Notes: generated from the letters alone by a model not told the origin. Shown: positions 34,399-43,587, counted from the stretch's first letter. The stretch is DNA of 64,000 nucleotides from Pseudodesulfovibrio sp. JC047 (GCF_010468615.1 NZ_WUEH01000001.1:62001-126000); one strand, 5' to 3'. Numbers and translations: made by a program.

Positions 34399-34726
34399 GA
34401 GACACATCAGCTTCTTGCCATTTTCCACCCCAAAGAAATATCACCATCTTATATAATGTATTGAAGCCTTGCCCGCAGCCCCTGCTTTGATCCATAGACT
34501 TGCCCACCGCATTGGACGTGGCACACCCCACCAGAATCCACCAGGTAAATGCCCACGTCGAGCCCAGTGTTTCCAATTTCCTGAGTAGCCCCACCTAAAC
34601 TCATTCCTCCCTTCCAATGCCCCGCTCCGCCGGTCAGATCCAACGCCGGCAAGGACCATTTGCATGCGTGGAAAAACCTTTTCCAAACATTCTCAAAGTT
34701 TGATGCCGAAAAACGCGCATACGCCC
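34399..34726 (-). pseudogene. Possible remnant of an outer-membrane beta-barrel gene
   Basis: Within the 490-base gap before flagellin, the minus-strand frame ending at 34449 reads about 65 residues with alternating polar and apolar residues and glycines: WKGGMSLGGATQEIG, NTGLDVGIYLV, then VYGSKQGLRARLQYII before the stop. That ending resembles the last strands of a barrel. There is no good ribosome site and the upstream part of the frame (cysteine- and leucine-rich) looks non-coding. It may be a decayed 3' gene end or chance. Nothing else is seen between the hairpin and the flagellin promoter. Confidence 0.25.
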
Positions 34727-34753
34727 TAAAGTTTTCCCGCACCCCGACGATAA
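34727..34753 (+). promoter_or_regulatory. Sigma-28 (FliA) promoter of the flagellin gene
   Basis: TAAAGTTT (34727-34734), 11 bases, then GACGATAA (34746-34753) fits the class-3 flagellar consensus TAAAGTTT-N11-GCCGATAA with one change. It lies about 90 bases before the flagellin start. Confidence 0.85.
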
Positions 34754-34842
34754 AGAGGGCAACAAACGAAAGGTTTATCTGAAAAACAGATTTCAGATTG
34801 CAACCTAGGCAAGGAAGCCGCAACAATTTCAAGGAGGAAATT

Positions 34843-35715
34843 ATGTCTCTCGTAATTAACCACAACATGATGGCAATGAATGCATCCCGTAACTTGGGTC
34901 AGTCGTATGGTTCTCTGGAAACGTCCACCCGTCGTCTGTCTTCAGGACTCCGTGTTGGCACGGCTTCTGATGACGCCGCCGGCTTGGCTGTTCGCGAATT
35001 GATGCGCTCTGATGTCCAGTCCCTGAACCAGGGTATCCGGAATGCCAACGATGCCGTCTCCCTCATCCAAACCGCTGATGGTGCTCTCGGCGTTATTGAT
35101 GAAAAGCTGATCCGCATGAAGGAATTGGCCATGCAGGCATCAACGGGTACCTACAACTCCGACCAGCGTCTGATCATTGACTCAGAATATCAGGCCATGG
35201 CTTCGGAAATCACTCGTATCGCCGACTCCACCGACTTCAACGGCATTCACCTGCTCAATGGTGCCTTGGCTGGTGCGCATGACGGAAGCGGCATTGAAGC
35301 GACTGGTATGGTGAAGGTCCACTTCGGTACCGGTAACGACAGCAAGGAAGATTACTACTACGTTGACATTGCCGATTCAAGCGCAGACGCCCTTGGTGTC
35401 GGAAGCGAAGCTGGTAACTCCATTTCAACACAGGCCCTGGCACAGAATTCTCTGGAAACCCTGAATAAGGCAATTATCTCCAAAGATAAGATTCGCGCCA
35501 ACCTCGGTTCCCTGCAAAACAGACTCGAAAACACGGTCACGGTTCTCGGAATCCAGGCTGAAAACGTTCAGGCTGCCGAATCCCGTATCTCTGACGTTGA
35601 CGTCGCAACTGAGATGACGGAATTCGTCCGTAACCAGATCAAGACACAGGCAGCTGTTTCCATGCTGTCTCAGGCCAACTCCATGCCGAGAATGGCTTTG
35701 TCTCTCATCGGTTAA
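34843..35715 (+). CDS. fliC: Flagellin
   Basis: The filament subunit, exported by the flagellar type III system and assembled under the FliD cap. The 290 residues consist almost wholly of the conserved D0/D1 helices: N-terminal MSLVINHNMMAMNASRNLGQ, then RLSSGLRVGTASDDAAGLAV and the C-terminal LGSLQNRLENTVTVLGIQAE and RISDVDVATEMTEFVRNQI with MLSQANSM. The central variable part is short (about residues 135-215). No cysteines occur. The ATG at 34843 follows AAGGAGGAAATT, a near-ideal site for high expression. A sigma-28 promoter and a strong terminator make it a one-gene unit. Confidence 0.96.
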   Translation: MSLVINHNMMAMNASRNLGQSYGSLETSTRRLSSGLRVGTASDDAAGLAVRELMRSDVQSLNQGIRNANDAVSLIQTADGALGVIDEKLIRMKELAMQASTGTYNSDQRLIIDSEYQAMASEITRIADSTDFNGIHLLNGALAGAHDGSGIEATGMVKVHFGTGNDSKEDYYYVDIADSSADALGVGSEAGNSISTQALAQNSLETLNKAIISKDKIRANLGSLQNRLENTVTVLGIQAENVQAAESRISDVDVATEMTEFVRNQIKTQAAVSMLSQANSMPRMALSLIG

Positions 35716-35748
35716 TCGTAAAGCACACCGCTTTACAGCGAGCATCTG

Positions 35749-35782
35749 GGCCGAACTCTTTTCCGGAGTTCGGCCTTTTTTT
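35749..35782 (+). terminator. Terminator after flagellin
   Basis: GGCCGAACTC pairs perfectly with GAGTTCGGCC around TTTTCCG, followed by seven T. Confidence 0.93.
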
Positions 35783-35805
35783 CAAACTGAAAACGCCGTT
35801 GACTG

Positions 35806-35821
35806 TGGCACTAGGATTGCA
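35806..35821 (+). promoter_or_regulatory. Sigma-54 promoter upstream of fliD
   Basis: TGGCACTAGGATTGCA fits the -24/-12 consensus TGGCAC-N5-TTGCA exactly. It lies 55 bases before the fliD start, just beyond the flagellin terminator. An enhancer-binding activator would be needed; none is in the window. Confidence 0.85.
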
Positions 35822-35875
35822 AGTGCAGTGATGACCTAATGGAATGGGAAAAATATTCCGATCAAGGAACACACT

Positions 35876-37621
35876 ATGGTAGAAAGCACATACTCATCAG
35901 GCGCAATCAATTTTGCCGGTCTTGGAAACGGGACAGACTTCAACAAACTCATCGACAGTCTCGTCGAAGTTGAAGAAAAGCGTGTCACCAGACTGGAAAA
36001 CTGGAGGGCGTCATGGGAAATCAAAAATGGACAATTCCAGAATTTGAATACCCAGATGCTCACCTTGAAAACGACCCTGGAAGGATTCGATAGCGTCAAC
36101 GAATTCATGTCCAAAGCCGTAACAAGCACCAACTCAAGTGTCCTTGTCGCCACGGCAAATGCCGACGCTCAGGCAGCCTCTCACACCGTTGAAGTTGGTC
36201 AATTGGCCACCAACGACGTCCTCATTACCACCTCAGGGGCCAGTGCCCTGAATTCGGTCATGACCTCCACCGACACCTCTTTCACCTACTCCTATGGAGG
36301 AGAAAGCTTCACTATCGATAATATTGCTGCCGGGACAACGCTCGAAAATTTTGTGAATATCATTAACAATCATCCAGATTCGCGAAACAACATCCGTGCG
36401 TCCACCATCTACGACGGATCGACCTATCACCTACAGCTTACCGGCATCGATCAGGGAGCAGACAATCAAATAGTCATCTCCAATGCGGGAACACTCGCGT
36501 TCGGCTCAGGAGACTTCATCCAGACACAGGACGCACAAAACGCACAAATCCGAATCAACGGATTTCCCGCCCCCGGTACGGGCTGGCTTGAACGGTCCAC
36601 CAATACCATCGACGACGCCATTGAAGGACTGACACTCGACCTGAAAGATGCCGCTCCGGGAAGTACTATCGGCATCAGCGTCACCACAGACAAGCAGGCG
36701 ATGCAGGACACGGTCACCGCATTTGTCGAAGCCGTCAACACGGTCCGCGCACAGATTCTCGCCATTACCAAGGTCGATGAGACAAAAGGGACAACCAGTA
36801 CAGGCGGCGAGTCACTGGTTGACCCCACAGAAACCAAAGGTTCCATCCTGACTGGCAACTATGGTATTGACATTATTTCACAAAATCTCAAGAATATCAC
36901 TGCCGACATGGGCATTGGATTTTCTGCCTGGGATAAAGACACCCTGACGGGTGACGCCTATTCCGCCCTGTCTCAATTGGGCATCATGACCGATGCGGAA
37001 CAAGGCTCGCCGACATATGGTCTTTTAAAAATTGATTACGAAGACCTTTCCAAGGCATTGGATGAAAACCCGGACGCGGTCGCCTCGCTCATCTCGTCAG
37101 AATGCCGAGGAAAAAGCCTATCGCCGGACATTTCATTCAAATCACTACTGGACGGTTCGACCAAGCCCGGTTTTTATGACATTGAAGTCGTCAGCGACGG
37201 AAGCCAAATCACCAGTGCCACGATCAATGGCGAACCAGCCTCGATCAATGGCTGGGAAATTACCGGCATGAAAGGCGATGCGGTTGGTATGGCCATTCGG
37301 CTCGACAACACGGCGGCAGGCACTCATTCGGGCAAGATCGCCATCCAGCAAGGCAAAGCAGGCGAACTTATCGATGAATTGAAAGAACTGACCAAACCAT
37401 ACAACAAATTTACATTTGAGGGCGGTCCCCTCTCGGTCTTGCAAAACAATTACAACGACATCATGAGTTCAATTGATGACAAGATCGCCTATGAAAACGC
37501 TCGTATCAGCAAGATGGAATCAACCATGCGTCTGAAATTTGCCCGTCTGGATGCACTGTTAGGGCAATACAGTCTCAAACAGGGACAACTCGATTCGGCA
37601 ATCGGACAGCTTGGCAAGTAG
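35876..37621 (+). CDS. fliD: Flagellar hook-associated protein 2 (filament cap)
   Basis: FliD forms the cap at the filament tip and folds flagellin into place. The 581 residues include the N-terminal FliD region with INFAGLGNGTDFNKLIDSLVE followed by EEKRV (residues 11 onward), a central variable part, and C-terminal helices (NNYNDIMSSIDDKIAYENAR, then LDALLGQYSLKQGQL). Coiled-coil character at both ends is normal. The start ATG at 35876 follows AAGGAACACACT. It leads the fliD-fliS operon from the sigma-54 promoter; fliS starts 12 bases after the stop. Confidence 0.95.
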   Translation: MVESTYSSGAINFAGLGNGTDFNKLIDSLVEVEEKRVTRLENWRASWEIKNGQFQNLNTQMLTLKTTLEGFDSVNEFMSKAVTSTNSSVLVATANADAQAASHTVEVGQLATNDVLITTSGASALNSVMTSTDTSFTYSYGGESFTIDNIAAGTTLENFVNIINNHPDSRNNIRASTIYDGSTYHLQLTGIDQGADNQIVISNAGTLAFGSGDFIQTQDAQNAQIRINGFPAPGTGWLERSTNTIDDAIEGLTLDLKDAAPGSTIGISVTTDKQAMQDTVTAFVEAVNTVRAQILAITKVDETKGTTSTGGESLVDPTETKGSILTGNYGIDIISQNLKNITADMGIGFSAWDKDTLTGDAYSALSQLGIMTDAEQGSPTYGLLKIDYEDLSKALDENPDAVASLISSECRGKSLSPDISFKSLLDGSTKPGFYDIEVVSDGSQITSATINGEPASINGWEITGMKGDAVGMAIRLDNTAAGTHSGKIAIQQGKAGELIDELKELTKPYNKFTFEGGPLSVLQNNYNDIMSSIDDKIAYENARISKMESTMRLKFARLDALLGQYSLKQGQLDSAIGQLGK

Positions 37622-37633
37622 GAGGATATATAC

Positions 37634-38233
37634 ATGGCCAACCCAGCGAAGGCATACCTCGCAACACAGATCGAAACAACGACACAGGGAGAATTACTCC
37701 TCATGCTCTATGAGGCAGCGATCAAATTTCTGAAACGTGCCAAGGTGGAGATCGACAAAAAAGATTATGCCAAGAAAGGCATTTACATTTCCAAGGCCAT
37801 GGCGATCATCCATGAATTATCCGAAAGCCTGAACAAGGAAAAAGGCGGCGACATCACGCCACGCCTCGCTTCGCTGTACCAATTTTGTACCTCGCAACTG
37901 CTCCAGGCAAATATTCGTCTGGACAACAAACGCATTGATGACGTCATCAATATTCTGGACGGACTCCGTTCAGCGTATGCTCAGATCATTCCGGGACACG
38001 AAGGGAAAAGTACCTCGCCACAAGGCACGGCTGACGCTTCGGTTCAATCTCAAAAGGAAGCGACCACGCCAACTGCATCGACCAGCACCACGCAACAGGC
38101 CGCCCCTCTCGCGAAAAAGCCCCTTACGTCACCACAGCCTCCCACGGCGCCACAACAACCACTCAAAATGCGCTCTGCCGCTGCTGCCGCCAAGTTTCGT
38201 GCGGCCAATGCCTACAGCAATTCTAATCGATAA
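37634..38233 (+). CDS. fliS: Flagellar export chaperone FliS with C-terminal extension
   Basis: FliS binds the C-terminus of unassembled flagellin and stops early polymerisation in the cytosol. Residues 1-125 are the usual five-helix protein: ANPAKAYLATQIETTTQGELL, LLMLYEAAIKFLKRA, then LRSAYAQII. A tail of about 75 residues follows, rich in proline, glutamine, threonine and alanine and probably disordered; most FliS proteins stop near 130. The ATG at 37634 follows AGGAGGATATATAC. A strong terminator follows 46 bases after the stop. Confidence 0.93.
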   Translation: MANPAKAYLATQIETTTQGELLLMLYEAAIKFLKRAKVEIDKKDYAKKGIYISKAMAIIHELSESLNKEKGGDITPRLASLYQFCTSQLLQANIRLDNKRIDDVINILDGLRSAYAQIIPGHEGKSTSPQGTADASVQSQKEATTPTASTSTTQQAAPLAKKPLTSPQPPTAPQQPLKMRSAAAAAKFRAANAYSNSNR

Positions 38234-38279
38234 AAAAGTCGCACTGACACACCCCGTTTTCTCGTCAGACACACATATC

Positions 38280-38311
38280 GCCTCGGAAGCCATCTGCTTC
38301 CGAGGCATTTT
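38280..38311 (+). terminator. Terminator after fliS
   Basis: GCCTCGGAAGC pairs perfectly with GCTTCCGAGGC around CATCT, followed by ATTTTC. The T run is short but the stem is strong. Confidence 0.82.
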
Positions 38312-38388
38312 CAGGCCAACCCCCTTTTTTCTTTCCGAGACGCATCGGACATGTTTACAAGAGACCGACCGTATGTCACCTTTCGCCC

Positions 38389-39462
38389 ATGGTTGATTCT
38401 CCTGTTCGCGTCCTGCACGTCACCAAATCGCTGACCCTTGGCGGCACGGAAAAAGTCATGCAACTTTTTGTCGCCAATCTGGACCCCACCCAATTCGAGG
38501 TGGCCGTCTTCAGTCCTCGCGATGGCGAACGGGGCCAACAAATTCGAGCACTCGGTATTCCGACCTATATCAACCCGGATCTGCTCACGGTCCTCGACCG
38601 ATTCAGACCCCATATCGTCCATGTTCATCGAGCGGGCTGGCCGGAACCCGAACTGCTTATCCCCATGAAACGCGCACGAACGCCCATCGTGGTCGAAACC
38701 AACGTCTTTGGCCGGCACGACCCCAGTCCATCCGCCGCCATCATCGACCGCACCTTGTTTGTCTCTCGATTCTGTCTAGACCGATATGCCGCAACCACTG
38801 GCATCCCGACGAATACGTCTCGCTATTCCTTTCTTTACAACCCGGTCGATACGGATTTCTTCACGACAGTCGCACGCAAGGACAGGGATTTTTCCACCCC
38901 GACAGCCGGACGCATCTCTCGGGCCGATCCCGGAAAATGGTCACATCTGGCTCTGGAATTTCTTCCCATGGTGGTTCGCGATATCCCGGATTTCACCTAC
39001 CATATCATCGGGGCCATCCCCGAAGCCCGAGCCTTTGTCGCCGACCACGGCCTCTCGAACCATGTCGTCTTTCATGATCCGGTCCAAACCGATGTGCAAA
39101 TATCCAATTTTCTTGACACCGTCTCACTCCTGGCCCATGCCAACGACACAGGTGAATCCTTTGGATTGGTCATCGCCGAAGCCATGGCGTGTGGTCTTCC
39201 GGTCATCACCCACCCCTGCGAAGGATTGAAAGACAACGCACAACTGGAATTGGTGGAGCACATGAAGACTGGACTGGTGGCCCGAAATGCCGAAGAATAC
39301 GCCAATGCCGTCATCTTTCTCTTGGCCCACCCGGAAACAGCCCGCCGCATGGGAGTGGCCGGACAGGAAAAAGCCACCCGACTCTACCGTGCGCAAACCG
39401 TGACTCGTCAACTCGAAACCATCTATCAGGATCTGCTTCTTCGCAAAGGACTGCTTTCATGA
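38389..39462 (+). CDS. Family 4 glycosyltransferase
   Basis: A 357-residue GT-B enzyme using a nucleotide-sugar donor. The N-terminal domain begins VRVLHVTKSLTLGGTEKVMQL, usual in group 1 transferases, and the C-terminal domain has ESFGLVIAEAMACGLPVITH near residue 260, with the donor-binding glutamates, and RISRADPGKWSH near 178. The acceptor is unknown. The ATG at 38389 has no clear ribosome site; upstream in-frame codons offer none better. It overlaps the next gene by 4 bases. Its place after fliC-fliD-fliS makes flagellin glycosylation a fair guess, but cell-surface polysaccharide is equally open. Confidence 0.85.
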   Translation: MVDSPVRVLHVTKSLTLGGTEKVMQLFVANLDPTQFEVAVFSPRDGERGQQIRALGIPTYINPDLLTVLDRFRPHIVHVHRAGWPEPELLIPMKRARTPIVVETNVFGRHDPSPSAAIIDRTLFVSRFCLDRYAATTGIPTNTSRYSFLYNPVDTDFFTTVARKDRDFSTPTAGRISRADPGKWSHLALEFLPMVVRDIPDFTYHIIGAIPEARAFVADHGLSNHVVFHDPVQTDVQISNFLDTVSLLAHANDTGESFGLVIAEAMACGLPVITHPCEGLKDNAQLELVEHMKTGLVARNAEEYANAVIFLLAHPETARRMGVAGQEKATRLYRAQTVTRQLETIYQDLLLRKGLLS

Positions 39463-40664
39463 GTACACTGATATCCCACTATACCGACGCTGTGCTGGCC
39501 TTCACTTTCACAGAGGGGAAAGATCAAGCGCCCTGTGCTGCCACGACACAGGATATTCCGGCCTTCACAGAACGAATGCTGAAAATATTTCAAAAAAGCC
39601 ACGCCAAAACCATGGTGCTTTTCGGGCTGGAAGACGGAGCGCACGCACTTGCCCTCCGTGACGCACTTCCCGAAACAGCACATCTCTTTGTCTGTGAAAC
39701 CAATACACAAAAAGCGCGTGATTTCCTGCAATCCAACCCCGAATGGATATCCCCTGACGCACAGGCCCAACTGATCTGCGATACGTCGCCATGGGCACAC
39801 TTATATCTTCTGGCTCTTGCCAATGTCACCCCGGCATCGGCCACCCTTGCCCTGAATCCCGCATTGGATGAAAAAAACAAACACCAGTACCAGTCCCTGC
39901 AACGACTTTTTTCACAAACCAAACCACATCAGGCCATCAACAGCTCCTATCTGAGCCATGTGGGCGTGGCTGCGCCTGATCTGTCAGTCGGTGCCATTCT
40001 CAGCCCGGATGAACCCAATCTGGATATCTATTTCAACCAATTCCCGGATTGGGTCAAAGAAGTGGTCGTGGTCTGGGATAGTGAAACCATCCCGGAAATC
40101 CCCATTTCCTGCGCGGTTCCGATCCGCCATTTCGCCCATCCACTGGATGATTTTGCCGCACAACGCAACCGAATGCTCGACCACTGCGAAGGCGACTGGG
40201 TGCTGTATCTGGATGGTGACGAACGGTTCAGTGAAGACGTCTGGGACCTCTTTCCGGCCTGTATGCTCGTCAAACGCCTGGAAGCCTGCTATTTTCCACG
40301 GATGACCCTGTATCCAAACGAACACCACACCAAGGTGGGCTACGGCCTATGGCCCGACCTCCAATTACGTTTGTTCAAAAACATGGACGGCATCCGTTTC
40401 GAACGCCCAATTCATGAACGACTGACCGGAATTCAGGGACGCACGGCCCTTGCTTTGGACGCGCCAATTCTGCATTCCAGCAACCTCCTCAAATCACCGG
40501 ACATGCTGGCCGCCAAATTGAAACGTTTCGACGCAGCCGGCGGCAACACGGTCAAACACCTGTTAAATGAAGAATATCCGAGTATTGAACGAAGTCTTTT
40601 TGCCGAAGCATCACTCCTCATGGGAGCGTTACAAATGCTTTTACTCGAAAAAAATCCTGCATAA
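39459..40664 (+). CDS. Family 2-like glycosyltransferase, two-part
   Basis: A 401-residue protein. The second half (about 170-400) is a GT-A domain: residues such as FNQFPDWVKEVVVVWDSETI, AQRNRMLDHCEGDWVLYLDGDE with the metal-binding DGD, and a histidine-rich GIRFERPIHERL near 320. The first 170 residues have no clear family; DALPETAHLFVCETN and the nearby pattern recall a Rossmann-like fold, as in some flagellin-modification proteins. The ATG at 39459 lies in the end of the family 4 gene, so both are co-translated and likely act on one glycan. Confidence 0.75.
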   Translation: MSTLISHYTDAVLAFTFTEGKDQAPCAATTQDIPAFTERMLKIFQKSHAKTMVLFGLEDGAHALALRDALPETAHLFVCETNTQKARDFLQSNPEWISPDAQAQLICDTSPWAHLYLLALANVTPASATLALNPALDEKNKHQYQSLQRLFSQTKPHQAINSSYLSHVGVAAPDLSVGAILSPDEPNLDIYFNQFPDWVKEVVVVWDSETIPEIPISCAVPIRHFAHPLDDFAAQRNRMLDHCEGDWVLYLDGDERFSEDVWDLFPACMLVKRLEACYFPRMTLYPNEHHTKVGYGLWPDLQLRLFKNMDGIRFERPIHERLTGIQGRTALALDAPILHSSNLLKSPDMLAAKLKRFDAAGGNTVKHLLNEEYPSIERSLFAEASLLMGALQMLLLEKNPA

Positions 40665-40754
40665 TCCTGCACGGATTTGCAGACGACTTGATTGTTGCGT
40701 ACAAAATGGCTAGGACCTCTCAACGTCACTATTCAAGTCATTCAAGGAACGACA

Positions 40755-41954
40755 ATGCAGATACTATGCCCCAAATGCAATTTCGCCCGCGAAGTGGACG
40801 AAAGCAAGATACCTCCCCATTCGCAGGTTGCTACCTGTCCAAAATGTCATACAAAATTTAAATTCCGCGAGCTTCCTGATCAGGAATTCATTCTGGAAGA
40901 CCCGGCCCCCTCTGTTCAGGAATCACACCATGCGGCCCCGGACCACTCCGAAACACTTCCAACAGGCACGGGCGAGCACCCAATTTCACCCCGGCCCACA
41001 TCTGGGGAACCACCAACTGAAGACCTCTGGAATAGATTGGACTCCATGGCCCCGCCCGTGTCCCAACATCAGGGACAGACTCCCGATGGACAGCCCCCCA
41101 GAGTGTCCCATCAGGACCACGAAAAAAAAGACGTCGACCATCCGCGTAAAACCGAAACAGACACCTTTGGTTCGCTGCGAAATAGTGACAATACATCGTC
41201 TTCAGACCGATCACACACGCCCGAGGAACAGCAGCCGGTTGAAGGCTGGACCGGCGAATTCAATGCGGACTTCCCAGACCCCATGCAAACGGGTTCGGGA
41301 AATTCCACAGACACGGAAAATGTCATGGAAGTCCCACCGCCTTTCGAACAACTGGACCGGTATGGTTTCTTCGGCGGACTCTTCATGACCATCAAACTCG
41401 CCCTGTTTTCACCGCGCCTGTTTTTCTCGGTCATGCCGGTGGGCGGGGGACTCTCCAAACCCCTGACCTTTGCCATTCTGGTCGCCATGATCCAGGCGCT
41501 GGCACAATTCGCCTGGGGCGTTGCCGGCCTGACTCCCAGCATCGACATCACGTCAAATGGGTTGGAAGTCGTTGCATACAACGCGACCAATGGACTGTTC
41601 GAACTGCTGGTCACCCCAGCTTTTGCAGCCATGTCGATCTATTTCATCACCGGATTCTATCACCTCATCCTCAAGGTATTCAAAGCCGGGTCCAAAGGTT
41701 TCGAAGGCTCATTCAGAGCGGTTGCTTACGCCTATGCTCCAATGATTACCGGCATAATTCCCCTGTTGACCTTGCAAATTGTCAGCGTGTGGATGGTGGT
41801 CAATGCCATCTGGGGATTGGTCCTGACCGCCATCGGTCTCAAATACATTCACAAGATATCATACTTCATCATTATTCCTGTCATGCTCATGCCCCTGTTG
41901 ATCGGTTTGATTCTCGCCCTGGTTGGAATGCAAGGGCAAATGCCCACGATGTAG
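40755..41954 (+). CDS. MJ0042-type zinc finger protein with YIP1-like membrane domain
   Basis: A 399-residue protein in three parts. Residues 1-40 are an MJ0042-type zinc ribbon, MQILCPKCNFAREVDESKI then VATCPKCHTKFKF, with two CPxC pairs. Residues 45-210 are low in hydrophobic residues and rich in proline, aspartate, glutamine and histidine, probably disordered. Residues 215-399 hold about five membrane segments with the pattern of YIP1-domain proteins (SPRLFFSVMPVGGG, then FRAVAYAYAPMITGIIP). Start ATG 40755 follows AAGGAACGACA. Such proteins occur in delta-proteobacteria; function unknown. Confidence 0.7.
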   Translation: MQILCPKCNFAREVDESKIPPHSQVATCPKCHTKFKFRELPDQEFILEDPAPSVQESHHAAPDHSETLPTGTGEHPISPRPTSGEPPTEDLWNRLDSMAPPVSQHQGQTPDGQPPRVSHQDHEKKDVDHPRKTETDTFGSLRNSDNTSSSDRSHTPEEQQPVEGWTGEFNADFPDPMQTGSGNSTDTENVMEVPPPFEQLDRYGFFGGLFMTIKLALFSPRLFFSVMPVGGGLSKPLTFAILVAMIQALAQFAWGVAGLTPSIDITSNGLEVVAYNATNGLFELLVTPAFAAMSIYFITGFYHLILKVFKAGSKGFEGSFRAVAYAYAPMITGIIPLLTLQIVSVWMVVNAIWGLVLTAIGLKYIHKISYFIIIPVMLMPLLIGLILALVGMQGQMPTM

Positions 41955-41962
41955 GAGAAGGC

Positions 41963-42298
41963 ATGATCGGTTGGTTTAAAAACAAGATTGAAAGCTTCAA
42001 GGCGCATCGCGAACTGGCCCGCCAGATAGACCCTCGTCATCTCAAGGAGATGGCTCTTGACATACGGGATCTGGCGGTGCTGGCCTCGCAACTCAATCCC
42101 AAAGAACGGGACATCCAAAAATTGATCCGCAATGTCATCATTGAGATGGACCGCCTTTCCAAATTGGCTGACCGGCCTGAATTCAAACGGCTCTCCACCG
42201 GGAAACGGCTGTTACTCCGCCAGGGACTCAAGGAATCACGCGATCAATTGTTAGAATCCATTGAGTCAGCCCCCACCCCGACTCAAACCGTCCAATAA
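41963..42298 (+). CDS. Small helical hypothetical protein
   Basis: A 111-residue, strongly charged protein, nearly all alpha-helical by composition (EMALDIRDLAVLASQLNPKE, then RDIQKLIRNVIIEMDRLSKL). No membrane segment, signal or cysteine. Coiled-coil formation is plausible. I do not recognise the family. The ATG at 41963 follows AGGAGAAGGC and begins 8 bases after the zinc-finger/YIP1 gene, so the two are co-expressed. The longer in-frame reading upstream overlaps that gene and is rejected. Confidence 0.65.
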   Translation: MIGWFKNKIESFKAHRELARQIDPRHLKEMALDIRDLAVLASQLNPKERDIQKLIRNVIIEMDRLSKLADRPEFKRLSTGKRLLLRQGLKESRDQLLESIESAPTPTQTVQ

Positions 42299-42400
42299 TC
42301 TCCGGCACATATATTGCTATAATAAAGCCAGTCTCATCCGTCCCCGCCGTTTTCTTGACGCACAATACTGGACGGTTGTAACCATAAGCCGGTGAATACC

Positions 42401-43534
42401 ATGAAAAAAGTACTACTTTTCGCACTGTTACTCACAGTCTCCGCGTGTGCAAACGTGGACCTGTCCCTGACTGACCAAACGAAGATATACACTGACCCTT
42501 CCGTCAGGAAATCGCCATTACAGGTCTCGGTCCATCCCAAGGGCACACAGCATCGCCCTCTCACCGCCTATTTTTATCCGTTTATCATTCAGCAACAAAC
42601 CAGCGACCATGCCAGCCTGGCTCATTCCTTTGCCCAGATATTCTATTCAGCCTGGGCCGAAGAGCGGCTGTTTCCCATCATGGAAATGCAACCGGGCACT
42701 CGGTATCAAGGGATGACCTCGGCGCTGGAAACCGCTCGGAGACGAGGAGCCGACCTGCTTGTCCTCGGCAAGGTTCCATATTTCTATGCCGGCCATACAG
42801 TGGATGATACCGCAATAACCATCCAGCTCGATATCTACGCGGCAGGCAGTGGCGTCCTGCTCTGGACCATGATGCAATCCGGTCGTCTTGAAGAGCGTCC
42901 GGCGGACGACTATTTCTATTTCAAACATGAATTCAGGATGAGCGAAGCCCCCTTCAATATGATTATCCGAGCGATTGCCAAAGATATGACAATCCCGCTC
43001 AAGGCATGGCTGCCGTCACCGGACACGCAGTATCCGTATGTGGAGACTCCGACACAGGTCAAACCAGCCCTTATGGAACAAGCTCACATGTCCAAGAATC
43101 AGGACGCTCTCGACCCGGGACATGGCGTTGCTCTGCCACCGGATGTCACGCCGGCCACCGTGGTCCGTCCCCATGTGCCGGGAGTCGATCTGAATATCCA
43201 GTTCGACTTTGACAAAATTTCCATCCAGCAAAAATCCTATCCGCTCCTGGACGCCTTGAGCGAGACGCTCACATCCCCGGAACTTCGTGGCAGACACCTC
43301 ATTGTCGGTGGCCATTCTGATGCCAGCGGAAACGCTGCGTACAACCAGACCTTGTCAAAAAAACGAGCAGAGGCGGTCAAGACCTACCTCGTCACCAAGG
43401 GCAGAGTAAATCCGGCACTCATTGAAACCATTGGGTATGGTCAATCCAGACCGCTCAATCAGGGGAAAACCCCCGAAGAACAACGGCAGAACCGGCGTGT
43501 AGAAATCCGTCTGGCCGACCAGGCTGGACAATGA
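42401..43534 (+). CDS. OmpA-domain lipoprotein
   Basis: A 377-residue outer-membrane lipoprotein. The N-terminus MKKVLLFALLLTVSAC ends in a lipobox with C16 as lipidated residue. Residues 20-220 form a region of unknown family with some similarity in style to DUF799-like lipoproteins. The C-terminal 110 residues are an OmpA-like peptidoglycan-binding domain: NIQFDFDKISIQ, VGGHSDASGN, then SKKRAEAVKTYL and IGYGQSRPL, with NRRVEIRL at the end. It probably links outer membrane and cell wall. I chose the ATG at 42401; an in-frame GTG 9 bases before it is less likely. Confidence 0.85.
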   Translation: MKKVLLFALLLTVSACANVDLSLTDQTKIYTDPSVRKSPLQVSVHPKGTQHRPLTAYFYPFIIQQQTSDHASLAHSFAQIFYSAWAEERLFPIMEMQPGTRYQGMTSALETARRRGADLLVLGKVPYFYAGHTVDDTAITIQLDIYAAGSGVLLWTMMQSGRLEERPADDYFYFKHEFRMSEAPFNMIIRAIAKDMTIPLKAWLPSPDTQYPYVETPTQVKPALMEQAHMSKNQDALDPGHGVALPPDVTPATVVRPHVPGVDLNIQFDFDKISIQQKSYPLLDALSETLTSPELRGRHLIVGGHSDASGNAAYNQTLSKKRAEAVKTYLVTKGRVNPALIETIGYGQSRPLNQGKTPEEQRQNRRVEIRLADQAGQ

Positions 43535-43587
43535 CTTCTTGACTTTTGGGCAATAATTCTTAATTTTTCATTCGGAAACGCGTGAAG

